A stretch of 46,546 bases of DNA from Falciphora oryzae (lineage: Eukaryota; Ascomycota; Sordariomycetes; Magnaporthales; Magnaporthaceae): the NCBI GenBank assembly GCA_000733355.1, contig JNVV01000103.1, forward strand, positions 1 to 46,546, given 5' to 3'. Positions 10,580-21,882 of the stretch are shown here, piece after piece. The notes under the pieces are model-generated. The model ran no database searches, had not been told where the DNA came from, and saw nothing but the letters and a program-made list of their open reading frames with translations. The first letter of the stretch is position 1. Each line of letters starts with the position of its first letter. The position numbers and the translations under genes were made by a program.

Positions 10580-10990
10580 GCGTGTTTCCTCGCTTTCTTG
10601 TCCCGTTTCTTCCACCTTGTTCATTGCAGTTCGCCAGGGCCCAGCATCTCATTCATGACCGTTGTGGCCCAGCTGGTGCTGGCTAAAGTCTGGCTCCGCC
10701 GCTTGCCACGGCGTTCGACGCATTCGTCCCGGTGTTGGGACCGAAGCTAAAATCCAGGCATCAGGCCGCCTCCCACAAGTCCCAGATCCCGGACCCGGGT
10801 CACTGCCAAGCCCTCTGGTGCGCATTTGCGGCTCGACATTTGGGCAACCAAGGGGGACACGCACACTGTGTAACAAAAAGGGTGTCGATTGACAGCTTTG
10901 TCTCTGTCCCAGAGTGCTGCCAGGACGCCAAAAAGCAGATCATGACTGACCACAATGTCACCGATTGTTTTGGCGGTTTTGGCCGCGGAG
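10580..10990 (-). repeat. Inverted repeat arm, right
   Basis: This is the reverse-complement partner of 6490-6880; both arms include the 'gaacaaggtggaagaaac' and 'cagtcatgatctgcttttt'-type blocks. Reading frames in the arm are shared only in part and carry no known domain. Confidence 0.7.
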
Positions 10991-11990
10991 CAGCTGTGGC
11001 AGCAGCTTGCCGAATTCTGTGGACCGGGAGCTCCGAGCACCATAAAGCATCCTAATGCCACGTAGTTCTGAACCGCAAGCGGAAAACACAACGGGCGCCT
11101 AGGGTGCCCGAATGGTAAAATGGTAAAGAGACGCAAGGACATCTACCAGTGGGAGAGTCGGGTGGCATCTTCCGGCTGCCTTCTGGATAAAAAAGAAAAG
11201 AGCGGGGATCGGACAACAAGTTATGCACCGACATTCCTGCTACCCAGACCCAGGACCTGGCCTAAGTGTCTTGAACGCTGAGATGTGCGTCATCGACTTC
11301 GGTCACCACAAGACTGGCTGCGGAACCGGGGGGAGGGGGGTGGCCTTGGGTGCCGACGATGGAGGCGCCTGCAAATGACGGAGGTGGAAAACGGCAGCGA
11401 CGTGAAAATAGGAGGGCGGGTGAGCGTCCATAGTATTTTGCGGCATTGTCAGGCAGAAAAAAAGAAAGCGGGTGGGCAATGACGCGAGAGTGTGCTGTAC
11501 CCCTAGCTAATTATGCTTCGCCTGCCTGCTGACGGATAAAATGCCAAACCCCTAATACGGATGCGGCTTACCGAGCTCAGCTTCCAGGGGCTGACATTTT
11601 CGGCCGAGAGACCCGCAACACGAACGAAATACGCGCTGCAAAAAGGGCCGGAAGACGCTATCGCCGCTAACATTCTACATGGGCTCCGCTACCTGCCCCA
11701 GCTGTAGCGCGGTCATTTCCTTACATCTCCAGGGAGCGAGAGTTGTGATTGGCATTCAGCAGTCGGGGACCCAAAAGTGGTACCCCACCAAACATCATCC
11801 GCAAAACAAATACCATTAACTACTTTACCGCGTTTCATGCGGCTGGCAAGCGCTCTCTTCGCCGGTGGAAATACCAACGATTTCAGACAGAAGCGACGCC
11901 TGCGCTAGAAAGATATTTTTCCAGACTAATGTTTTTACCAACATGGCTTCCTTATTCTCGAGGCCCTGAAAAGATTTCCATTGGGTTTAG
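10991..11990. other. About 1 kb without a supported gene
   Basis: The right side is the region downstream of the minus-strand kinase. A G-rich run lies at 11325-11345 and an A-run at 11455-11465. No coding or RNA gene could be supported. Confidence 0.4.
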
Positions 11991-13976
11991 CTATCCAGCC
12001 ATGTTCAAGGTCAAGTTCGCAGTGACCGAGGCCAGATCTTCTGCCGTCATTCGCTCCTTCTCATTAGACAGCATCCCCGCGACGACGGCGACAAGCCAGT
12101 CATCATCATATGACCTTAGTAGCTTTAATCTAATGGCTTCTACTATGTCGAGCCACTGTATCATCCTTGCCTGGGCTGGGGATGGCGGAAGGAGGGGATC
12201 GGGCCGGGGCCGCGCGATGTCTCGAATGAGCTAAGACTTGACCTGCCGCTCGCTGTCTGGCAGGGGCATATGGCCCAAAAGATATGCCACGACCACGCCG
12301 AGCGCCCAAACGTCGGCCGGTGCTGCCCGGCGAGAATAATCCATGTGCTCTCGGGGCACGTACCAGGGCGTGCCGCCCGTGGAGGCGAGGGACCCGTCCA
12401 GAGTGGCGAGGCCAAAGTCGATGAGGACTGCGCCCCGGTACTCGCTGAAGAGTATGTTGGAAGGCTTGATATCATTGTGCAGGACGCCTTTCTGGCGCAG
12501 GTGAAGAAGCGCCCGGGACATGTCGGCAAGCACGCGCACCGCATGGGCTCGGGTACCCAGGAAGTGCTTGTTGCCCTTGATATCGCACCAGCGTCCGCTG
12601 CCGAGGTCTCGTGCGTCGACGCTGTCCATGATCAGGGCCTCGAGCCTGGCGTCGGCGCCGAACAGCTCGACAATCACGTCCTGCCAACGTGGTTTAGCTA
12701 AGAACAACCACGTCCTTCAAGAAGGAGAAGGTAGACTTACAGACTTCAGTTTGCGGTGGATGCTATACTCGGCTTTCCACAGTCTGCCACGATCCACGGC
12801 GTTATATCTGTCGGCATACATAAAAGCCTTAACCACCACAAGTTTGTCCGGAAAATTTGAATGCTTGGCCTGGAACACCTGCGCCGAGCGCGTTTTGCCC
12901 AAAAGCGCCATCCGAAAAAGAGAATACTCCTTCGTCCCGGTGTTTATAACATGCAGCATCTGGCCTTCGGACAATTCGGCCAGCGAATCAAGCCTTCTGA
13001 TTATTTCGCTGCTCGCGACGGGCTCCAGCTCGGTATCCTCTTGTCGAGTATCGTGCCCCGCTACCTGATCCTGGCTCTCTGGCGGCGCATCCCGCTTGGT
13101 CCCTGCGATGGCGGAGAGGGCTTTGAGCTTGACGAGAGCGAGAGAATGTCGGCGAGGGAATATGATGATCTGAATAGACCGGCGGACATCCATTGAGCTG
13201 AACCGCCATGCGCCAGGCCCAATAGGTTTGCGGTCGAACAATTTGAGGATGCGGGTTTTCTCCGGCTGTTCGTCGGCACCGCGCCCGTCCTCGTCTCCGG
13301 CGGCTATAGGCTCGATCCGGATCTCGGTCTCCTCATCGGAAACTGCCTGAATAGAATCTCTTTGGGAGTCGTAATAGAGCTCGCACTGCACGGGCGACTC
13401 GATCCTGCAGCAGATATCGTCCTGACGCTGGGTGACGGCCAAACACTCGGCCGTCAATGCCGTTCCATCTCCTTCAACTTTCTCATCTCTTCCTTCGCCT
13501 TTCCCATCTGCTTTTTCACCTTTCCCTTCCCCTTTTTCATCTTTTCTATCTCCTTTTTCATTTTTCCCATCTCCTTTGGAATCCACCTCCCGACGGACCT
13601 GAATTCTTTTTGCGCCTGGGACTTGCAAGGCTCCCTGCTCCTCAATAATAAGGATTCGGCACAAAAGATGTTCCGTCGCAAGTTGTGTTATTGGGAAGGC
13701 CTTATCGCCTGCGGGGCCTCCATCAGCCCGCGACGCATTTGATGGATGGGCATCCTTTTCTCTCCGACGTTCTTCCAACAACCGTTCGATTGCACCGCTT
13801 GAGACGGGATTGGTGGCCTCGGTCGAGCCAGAGGCCGCGGCTTCTACCGCAACCCCTTTCTCCTTGCGGAGATTTTCCACGTACTGTTCGATAACACCAC
13901 TTGAGATGGGGTTCGTGGCTTGGGTAGAAGGAGGTGGTTGCTGTGATCCAGGGACGGTGGTTGCCGGGGGATCCAT
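11991..13976 (-). CDS. Ser/Thr protein kinase, three exons
   Basis: The exons are 13976-12741, 12680-12243 and 12170-11991, all joined in phase 0, giving about 617 residues. Intron 1 has donor GTAAGT and acceptor TTGGCAG. Intron 2 has donor GTCAAG and acceptor GCCCAG. The start (MDPPATTVPG) is chosen because the codons upstream are pyrimidine-rich leader. Residues 30-90 contain a duplicated module, TNPxSSGxIE followed by a charged helix. A Lys/Glu/Gly-rich linker follows, built from short DNA repeats at 13454-13560. The kinase domain occupies the C-terminal half: VVVKAF (ATP-site Lys), KAEYSIHRKL (helix C), VLHNDIKPSNILF (catalytic loop, HND for HRD), LIDFGLA, TPWYVPREH (activation segment end), DVWALGVVVAYLL, and MTAEDL. 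The glycine loop (GKTRSAQVF) is atypical. A catalytic function is likely since Lys, Asp, Asn and DFG are present. Substrate and pathway are unknown. Confidence 0.8.
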
Positions 13977-14200
13977 CGAAACCGGATAATGCAAGCCGAA
14001 GTGAGAAGGGGAAAGGAAGGCAATAAGGAAAAGAGAAAATAGAGGAGAGGGCAGCAAGGAAAAGAGCAAAGGGAGGGGAAAGCAGTAAAAGAGGAAAAAG
14101 GAAATGATGACAGCACCGAAAAAATAGAACAAGCAGTGGAGGGCAAAAAGAAAAAGAGAAAAGTGAGTGGAAGGCAGTAATCTCAACGGAAAAAGAAGAG
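13977..14200 (-). promoter_or_regulatory. Pyrimidine-rich leader of the kinase gene
   Basis: On the minus strand 14200-13985 is almost pure C/T, the usual composition of the region around fungal transcription starts. No clear TATA box is seen upstream. Confidence 0.45.
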
Positions 14201-14801
14201 GAGAAGGATATACAGAACAGAGAGATGGGAATGGGGAAGTGACCTAGCCTTTCTATCAGGACGGCGGCCTGGCCGTCCTTATTAACCCGTGCCCATTTCT
14301 CATGGGCAGCTCACGGTGGGGAGACAAAATTATCCAGCGAAAATACGAAGTTACATTACGGAGCTTAGGAAACGAAATCGCACAACGGCAGCAAATTCCG
14401 AGGGGGAAAAGTAGATGTAAATCGAACAAGATATTGTATCGTTAAAATATGTCTTACTGAACTTGATTCAGATTTTTCCCCCAGTAATCGGTGGAGTTAG
14501 GGGACTTTCCCTTTTCCTGTGCTTTGTAGCATGTCATTTGATCCCCTTGGATATTTTGTCCCTCTGGTGTTCATGGCCTTCCTCGATGCACTGCGAGGGG
14601 TGAGGGGTCATGTTGGTTGGGTTGAACCCCTCAGCCAATAAATTGGCACGTTCCGCAGGCGTGGCACGTGTTAGCTCGGTGCCTGGACCACGCCCAGAAT
14701 CGACCTGATGGCCTAACACGCGACGCCCAGTCATCACCTCAATTTACAACTCCACCATTACAGCGAACAAAGCTGCCGCAACCGCCCGGCCGTCGACGAA
14801 A
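14201..14801. other. Divergent intergenic region
   Basis: This stretch separates the minus-strand kinase from the plus-strand gene at 14802. It should hold both promoters. No other gene is visible. Confidence 0.4.
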
Positions 14802-15707
14802 ATGAATGTCCAACTACCGCCCATCGACTATCACAACCCCGAGTGGCGATGGCCTTCCTGGAAATTCGGCCTCCACATGAGGGTGCTGTTCGAGGACCTT
14901 TACCAGGAGTACAACATGGAGCCCTCGCCCATATAGCAGGCCGAAGCCTTCCATCACGACGTTTACGAGATCGCGAACCGCGCATCCTCCCTGGAGGAGT
15001 TCTATCGTTTGCTCGGCGAACGCAAAAAGCAGCGCCTGGAGGAACTGAGAAACGCATTCAACAAAGTCGCCACTGCGATCACTGGCCATCCGGCTTTAAC
15101 CAGCCACATCCCCAATCTCTGGGAGTCTATCGCCCGCTTCACCCACCATCGCACCCTCGACCACCTCGTCGAACATTTCGCCTCCTTTATACCGGACGGC
15201 TATTTCGAAGAGCAACAACAACTGCTTGATCGCAACAGTGCGAAATTGGCGAAACTGATGGGCAAACCTTACCGAGGCATCGATGCGGACGGTAAACGAG
15301 TCGATGGCAGCAGCGACCCTTTTGAGAAGCCGGACTTGCCACATTTACCTACTTGGCCCCTGCTTCCGATGCCGCCGCAAGGCAGCTCGGGGCCGAAAGA
15401 GCACCCACCCGAGCAGCAGCCGCCTATCCCGTCGCCGCCGCGAAGCAGCTCAGATTCCGAGGACCTGTCGCCCGAACAGCAGCTGCCTATAACGCCGCCG
15501 CCGCAATCACCGCCACCGTGCCCCGCCGCCCGGATGAGAGACGTCGGAACCCAGACGATGGAGGGCCGCGTGACCAAGAGGAAGCCCGCAGCACCCCGCA
15601 GGACGGGCGGTGCTGCTGTCCCCAGGAAGTCAGCCAGGGTAGCAGCACAAGCAGAGGAGTCAGTCGGCGGCGGTGGCGGGTCAAGATACAATCTACGGTT
15701 TAAATAA
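14802..15707 (+). pseudogene. Unknown basic-tailed protein, internal TAG
   Basis: From ATG 14802 (MNVQLPPIDYHNPEWRWPSW) the frame is open except for TAG at 14934-14936, then continues in the same frame to TAA at 15705. Ignoring the stop, the product is about 301 residues. The first 170 are helical and well ordered (FYRLLGERKKQRLEELR, HRTLDHLVEHFASFIPDGYF). Then comes a Pro/Ser-rich linker with repeated PEQQxPIxxPP, and a basic C-terminus ending SRYNLRFK. The stop precedes CAG, so a CAG to TAG change at a CpA site is the simplest cause. No intron with acceptable ends removes it. I do not recognise the family. The basic tail suggests a nuclear or nucleic-acid role, by inference. Confidence 0.55.
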
Positions 15708-16503
15708 GGCGCCGGAACCACAGGGAGGACCCGTGAGCAGCGGGGTGCGATCACCAGGGGCCGCCGGCAGAGGACGCGTGCTTGAGGCATAGAAGAGAAC
15801 AATACAGAAGAGGAAAGGATCGATTGCGATTCGGAGTGCAGGGTAAAGACTGGCTAACAGCCGCACACCTGTGTTGTTTTGAGCATTGCATGGCGCTATT
15901 GGATGGAAGGGGGCGGGAGGCACATTGGCGTTTTTGATTTTGGGCTGCTTTGATACCATGTCGCTATTGTTTTAGGTTGATACCAAAAGGCAGGAGATGC
16001 CAGACTCTCAAGCATTTATACTACGCTTGCCCGAAGGGAAAGTAGGTCGAGTCACCCCGATCATGCCCAAGGAAGGAAACTTGTGCCTGCTTTTGTATGC
16101 GGCCTGGCGGTGCTGAACGGCCAGGTCACGTCTCTGCTGTCCATGTGTGCTGCATGGGTCTGCGTCCGCCGATTTGCGGCGACTGCCCTCGTGATGGTGA
16201 GAATGCCGTCGAGCCATTGGCAAACTGGACCTCGATGCGGTGTCGATTTTGAACCCCCGTCGCAATGCCATGGCCGTTGATATGGCCATGATCTTTGAGC
16301 CGGTGTCGGGAAGCGCCTAGACGCTCTCACCGTCGAGATAACCGCCGATCTTGTCCGTGCCGCTCCCGAGGAGTTGGAGTCGGAAAAGTTTCCTGGAAAG
16401 GACGTTCGCGGTCCGCAAGATGCGATTGATGTGCTCCGTGAATGTTTTGGTAGCTTTTAGGAACGCGTTCCCGAGGGTCAGGTGACTAGCAAGCACGTCG
16501 AGG
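15708..16503. other. Non-coding stretch
   Basis: No gene is supported. Frames on the minus strand at 16008-16330 and 16317-16526 are short and without domains. Confidence 0.4.
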
Positions 16504-16648
16504 ACAACGCTGTCCACCATCAACAACCTGACTGTCCTTTATCAAAATCAGGGCCGGTTCGACGAGGCTGAGGCCTTGTACGAAGGCGCGCTGCGGGGCT
16601 ATAAGGCGCTCGGGCCTGATCACACGTCGACTCTCGACACCGTTCATC
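16504..16648 (+). pseudogene. Kinesin-light-chain-type TPR relic
   Basis: Translation from 16504 gives NNLTVLYQNQGRFDEAEALY followed by EGALRGYKALGPDHTSTLDT, one full 42-residue TPR of the kinesin-light-chain type found at the C-terminus of many fungal NLRs. Nothing in frame on either side continues the array, so it is an isolated fragment. Confidence 0.7.
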
Positions 16649-17918
16649 CTGGGCGGTTAGCTGGAGGGCCCGGGGAGCCGTATGGTGGGCCACGCGGACC
16701 GAGAACAGGCGCAGCTTTTTAAAGTTAACAAACTTTTTAATGTCGAATGTCTGCCGGCCTCCCCGTCCACTGGTTGGCGACGCGGTCAATTACCAGTTTG
16801 GCAAGTGGGGCATGGTGGGGCGGGGCGGAGAAGCAGCGAAGCCGGATTTGACCAGGCTGCGACGAATTGAGGTGAATAATGACAAACTGCGATGAGCGAC
16901 GACTGCGATGGACAGGAGCAACTGGCTCTGGTTCAATCCTGTGGATGTCTCGTATTTTTATGGAGGGCCAACAAGGCGGTGAGCGTGTGCACGCCGGCGG
17001 CAATGACGGGCGTGGACGTGCTGATCCATGCGAGGGACAGCATGTTGTCTGTGCAAGTACCTATTCCTCAGCATAGGAAGCTGCGGCCCGTTGCCGATGG
17101 CGGGCAATTTGCATGTCATCTGAGCGGCTTGTTAGGAGCATCTCCTGCTTTCCCTTGGCATGCTCGGCCGGCTATTTTGCGCTGGCCCTGCGCCTCGTCC
17201 ATGCGCTTGCTGCGGCGCTAAGATCATAGGCTGAAGTGGATGCCATGCCGATGCATGTACCTGGAGGTACTTGGAGTGCTGACTGCCTCGGTCCGCGTGC
17301 ATGGGCTGCTGGCTTTCTGTTTGTGCGAGGGGGTGGAGGCGCGAGCGGTCGTCGCGTCGTGTAGGGGGCAGGCGCGCGGGATCCCGTGGATGGCTTCAGC
17401 GGGCCAGATGCGCACGCAATTGAAGTGTGTGGCTCGTTGGATGGGCGTGGCTGCGTGCGACTCCGTTTCATCGCGGGGCATTGCCTGCCAACCATTGACG
17501 CCGCACGCTGCAAGCTGTTAGGTTGCGGTGTTCAAAGATAGTGATATGCTCGCGCCAAGACAGTGTGGCGCGTTTGAGAAACAGTGACTTTTGCGTTCGA
17601 TGAGGCATCTGGCTTCCTGACAGTCGCATAGCTGCCACGTCGCGGCGACTGTAAGCTGCGTTTTATCGAGCTGGCGGGTTATGGCACGTCCCGCTTCAGC
17701 AATGCTGGCGTCTCCACGTCGGCCCTACCTACAACGGAAACAAATGGCATGAAAACCATGGCACTTCCGCCGCACATCCAAACGCTCACAGACTGGCAGG
17801 AACTCAGTAACCGGTAAAATATCGCCTTATGCGCAACCACCGACTTGCCTTTGGCCTCCACTGTATCACCGTGTCTATTATCTGATCTACAAAAACAATA
17901 CCGCCGCTAGGACGGAGG
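16649..17918. other. GC-rich stretch without a supported gene
   Basis: About 1.3 kb with short overlapping frames and no recognisable domain. Part of the 5' end of the deaminase-like gene may lie at 17690-17918, but I could not find a convincing exon there. Confidence 0.4.
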
Positions 17919-18401
17919 ATGGCGAAGAAAGCCTGCCGTCTGGTGCTTACAGTCCATGCTGAAATGCAGCTTCTCGCATTTTATGACCATCATCTAGACC
18001 TTATACCCCGCCTGCTGTTCATGGGGACGAGCAAAAAAGCTTGTTTTCTCTGCTACGAGTTCATGTCCCGGCACCCGCTGACGATCGGGGTGTCGGCCAG
18101 GCATCAAAAGCTGTACCCGACATGGATGCCAGCTCCATGCTCATCTACGGTGCGGAAGAAGCATAAAGTCCTGCTCTGGGACCTCAGCCGCCATCTGGAG
18201 CAAACGACTCTCCGCGACCTAGAGACTAGATTGGGGGTCCGCCGACCGATGCATATGGATTCTACGGCAGGGCCGTCCTTGACGACTACTGGGACCATTT
18301 CGTCAGGGTTGCCGGCTCTGGAACTGCCTCTTCAATCTCAATCTAGAAATGATCAAGACTCATCTTCAAATGCCGCAAAAGTTACAGAGCAACTTAGCTA
18401 A
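17919..18401 (+). CDS. Deaminase-fold protein, OTT_1508-like
   Basis: The frame from ATG 17919 gives 160 residues. VHAEMQLLAFY (residues 11-21) is the HAE zinc and proton-shuttle motif of the cytidine-deaminase fold. MGTSKKACFLCYEF (about 39-52) supplies the CxxC zinc pair, and GVSARHQKLYPTW follows. The order HAE, SKKxCFLC, KLYPxW is typical of the fungal OTT_1508-type deaminase family, which is predicted to act on nucleic acids. Family members are usually several hundred residues longer at the N-terminus, so this is probably a 5'-truncated copy, or upstream exons were missed. The last 50 residues are Ser/Gln-rich and unconserved. The activity on any substrate is unproven. Confidence 0.55.
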   Translation: MAKKACRLVLTVHAEMQLLAFYDHHLDLIPRLLFMGTSKKACFLCYEFMSRHPLTIGVSARHQKLYPTWMPAPCSSTVRKKHKVLLWDLSRHLEQTTLRDLETRLGVRRPMHMDSTAGPSLTTTGTISSGLPALELPLQSQSRNDQDSSSNAAKVTEQLS

Positions 18402-18484
18402 TGCTGATGACAGGGAAGGGCTGAGGACGGCGGCGTCGGCGCTTTGGCGGGCCTTAGCGATGTTGATGCGCTATTGATACATAT

Positions 18485-19400
18485 GTTCGTCGCCTGGCAG
18501 AAGAAATAGGACGGGGGCCGCCTTTTATTTCCAGTTCGTTAATAATACCGCACAGCAGCATGATCTTGCATTTGCCGGGGTCCTCTCGATCCACAGCAGC
18601 CTGTTTTGGTTGTCCTGCCGCCACTGGAGGAATTCCTGGTTACCGAGGACCCATTGGTATACATAGTCCAGCAGGCCCCTTGTCCCCCTCAATCCGTGCC
18701 TTGCCGCGTCTGGGGTCGGTGGTCTGCAATGCTGTGAGGCAGGGGTTGCCGTTCGCGTCCGCGTAATTGTGGATGGCGGTCGAGACGTTCTTCCAGACGC
18801 GAATGCGGGCGTGCCCTGTTAATGTGGGGCTAGGGCACGATTATCGAGCGGGCGTAATCGATCAATGGGCGCACGAAATCGACTGCTGGCCCAGCGGTGG
18901 TTCGGCGAGCCAGGATATGAGTCTGGAACGTGGAAGGGTAGGGAATTGAAATTGGTAACGGCAGGCGCGTGATGCTGGCGCATGCGGCTGAATTCGATGG
19001 CGGGGCACTGCTGCCAAGTCGTCAACCCCGCTGCAATTCCTGGCGGGTGGTCGCAGTGGGGAACCGTGAGAAGAAACTGTCCAACGACCGTCGTCGCCTC
19101 GGAGCGGGCCGCGATCCACGGCTCCACTAAAGCCCAGGTAGCATCTCCCCTTGACGCGCGTTTGTCGCGTCCCAACCATGGGTATTTGGGACACGACCGA
19201 CAACTTTTCTATGCAAAACCATGGCGCTTGTGGTTACCTCCGAATCAGCCGTCGAAAATGCTCCGCCCGCCGACTCAAACTTGCGATTGCGAACCAATAC
19301 TGCGGTTTCACCTTCCGCACCGACCATTCCCTCAGCGCCGTCTATCACCTGACTGCGAAACGGAAGCCGCGTGGTGGGGTCAATGATTGGTAGGTGGAGC
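18485..19400 (-). pseudogene. Decayed NACHT NLR (N-terminus and P-loop)
   Basis: Reading the minus strand from about 18770 down, in shifting frames, gives CLTALQTTDPRRGKARIEGD, then LLDYVYQWVLGNQEFLQWRQ, NRLLWI, a damaged Walker A (EDPGKCKIMLLCGIINEL, where DPGKGKTML is usual), and YFFCQATN. This is the invariant entry into the NACHT domain of fungal NLRs. Further upstream, QTHILARRTTAGPAVDFVR resembles part of the NACHT_N domain. At least two frame changes and a lost Walker A glycine/threonine pair show it is dead. Nothing of the rest of NACHT or a repeat domain remains downstream. Confidence 0.65.
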
Positions 19401-20157
19401 CGCGCCATCACAAGCAGCAGTTCGCTGAAGCCGTCGATTAAGCACCAGGCAGCCGTCTAACACGACCTTATACTAAATCTTGACCTACCGATACGATACA
19501 GACGTCTACCCTCTACGTACGTAGAGTCTTTATCATGCCCCTACCACCAAATAGCAAAAAAAAAAAAAAACAAAGGAAACAAAATCCGTCTACCCTTCAA
19601 GACCATAGGCCTTGCTGTGCTAATACCCTCCTCGAACAGATACCCCCTACCGCTGTCGAGCATCCATTTTTGGAAGCATCAGGGATGTTGGCGATGGCGC
19701 GCTCGCTCAAAAATGGGGTTCAGGTGGCTGGGGCGGTGGCCTGGTGGAGAGGCTTCGGTTGCCCTGCTGTCGGGTGTCATATATAATCGGAACCAGAATT
19801 GCTGACTCGTTGGTAAACACTGTGGAGTTCGTCGGATGATTAAACGCCAAAGATCCTGTAGGGCTGGGTGTTAGCACGATGGAGACATTAATAAAGAGAT
19901 ACATCGCATGGCAAAGGATAGGGACGGCACCACAATTTAAAGACAATGGTTTTACCGTTTTTAACACGACGGCATCCCGCGAATCCATCATGGCCACGGA
20001 CTCATGTCTGTACGCTCTTCATCGGGCAGCTGAGCCTAAAGTCACGACTCGGGGTCCACGTCACCCTCTCGAACGATATCGAATTCGGACACTGAGCTTC
20101 CCCAACAACCGCCTCTAGCGTTCTGCGCAGCCTGGTCTCGCAGTACCGACAGAGGGT
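19401..20157. other. Stretch without a supported gene
   Basis: It contains a 13-14 base A-tract near 19558-19571. The part at 20080-20157 may hold a last exon or 3' UTR of the CorA-like gene. No other feature is evident. Confidence 0.4.
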
Positions 20158-21882
20158 TTAGGCTCCCAAGTGCAATCTAGTTGCCGTACTTGATTGTTCT
20201 CGTCCTTTTGCCGGGTCTGGGTGGGAGCCTACCTTGTAAAGCCGTGACACTCTCGATACTTTCGCCGTCTCCCAAAATCCTTTCACGGCCAGCCAAGTTC
20301 CACGCACGACCTGGGCGGGCTTTACTCTGCCATTGATAAGGATGGAGCCGAGCAAGAGAGCAAACACGAGCGGTAGGGCCGTAGCGGGATACACCCAGAA
20401 CTGTTCGTGGCCAGGCTGGTACTTGTCGGTCATGCTGAAAAGGCTGGCGACCCATGACAGCGGCACGAAAACGAGCGCGATGTAGGTCAGCCGCGTCGTA
20501 TTGGCAGCTTCCACCAGCGAATGGCGCGCGTCGAGTAGCTGCACCATGGACGTAGCGACCGGGATCATCTGCTCGAGCGAGTGGTTATAATCCCGGAGCT
20601 GCGCGTCCACCTGGTTGATATCTTTGAGGACTAATTCCCAGCATCGCCGCCACTGCTTGGCTTGATCGTTGATGTACACTCCCTCCTCCTCGTTCTTGAC
20701 AAGCCAGTAGTTAACGAATTCGGCGAGGGTAAGGAGTTTGTACTGGCTTTGCTTGCACCGCCTCCTCCAGCGCTGGAGGTCGACCAGATCGCTGTTGTGG
20801 AGGCGGTTGTGAACTTCCTGGAGCGAATACTCATAGTACTTGAGGTAGCGACTGGTTAAATGCGTATACATTACCCATTCTGCCAAGGCAATGCGGATCG
20901 GATAGTACCCAAAGGCCAGGACTAGACCATAAGGCGGCGAAGATGCGAATCCAGGAGGCTGTTCGCAGCGGAGGTACGCGACCAAGCTGTAAAGCATGGA
21001 GCTCTGGGCCTTTTCAGGAACAGGACCGATATTTCCGGCTTGGCCAAAACGAGAAAACGGCATTGGGTTCGCAAAATCCTCGAATGTACGGTGCAGCGGG
21101 CGACTTGGGTGTTTTCTGCCGCCGCGTGATACCGCTGTCGTAATAGGCGGATCAGTCAGGATCAGACCTGCACCATATGGGATTTGTGTTTTCCATGTCA
21201 GTGTTGTATCTTGAACAAAACGAGGGAGCGTGCATTAGAGGAACATACAAACCCACTGGCGACCGAACCTTGTTACCAAGATTGAACAGCACCCGCGCGC
21301 AAGAGCAAGCTGTCGACCAGAAAGGGGCGGAAGCCGCCGGACGTTGCGCGGGACATTGGACTCCGTCTTGAGTGCATAAGGCAATCCCTCAAATTCATCG
21401 GCGCTGCCCAGATCGATCACCAGCTGGTAATGGGCGTGGAGGAACCCCTTTTCGGCGATCCGAGAGGGCAGGAAAGCCAGCGAAGGCGGAGGTGGCGCCT
21501 TTTCGATGTCTTGGAAGTCGGTGGCGATGTGGCCTGCGAAAAAGGCGGGGTCCACGTCCAGTGTACTGCCCAAGGCGCTAACGAGATCTGCTGTAATATT
21601 TTCGACCAGCAGGACCCGTCCTTTGAGGTTTGGGGCTGGCGAGGCGAGCAGGCGGTCGAGCTCAGCTGTGTTTGTTACAGGTCGAAATTCTTCAGGAACA
21701 GTCGCGTTTCCGAGATAATCCAGAAGTGTAAGCCTGGGAGTATTCGGAGCGGCCACAAGGCGAGCCGCGTATGCGTTCAAGCCGGCAATGCACGGGTTGG
21801 CCTGACTTCGAAAAGCGATGAATTCGCGATAATTTGGTTTTGTAAAGTCTTGGTTTGCTCCGGCGACTGCCATGTTTGCCAT
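20158..21882 (-). CDS. CorA-like membrane protein, two exons
   Basis: Exon 1 is 21882-21249 and exon 2 is 21167-20158, joined in phase 1 across an 81-base intron (donor GTATGT, acceptor GGTGCAG). This gives about 547 residues. Exon 1 contains VLLVENITADLVSALGSTLD and DPAFFAGHI, the N-terminal CorA-like pattern of fungal proteins. Exon 2 continues WVCLILTDPP and ends in two hydrophobic segments, TYIALVFVPLSWVASLFSM and VYPATALPLVFALLLGSIL. The GMN signature that follows the first membrane helix in true CorA magnesium channels is absent (FSMTDKY stands there), so transport of Mg2+ is doubtful. A GTAGGC donor-like site near the C-terminus could mark a further intron. It diverges from the RelA/SpoT-domain gene across about 520 bases. 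Confidence 0.75.

Noticed and set aside
12717..14186. An earlier kinase start giving a hydrophobic N-terminus
   Set aside because: The added residues (Phe, Leu, Ser-rich) are translated from the pyrimidine-rich leader. ATG 13976 is the better start.
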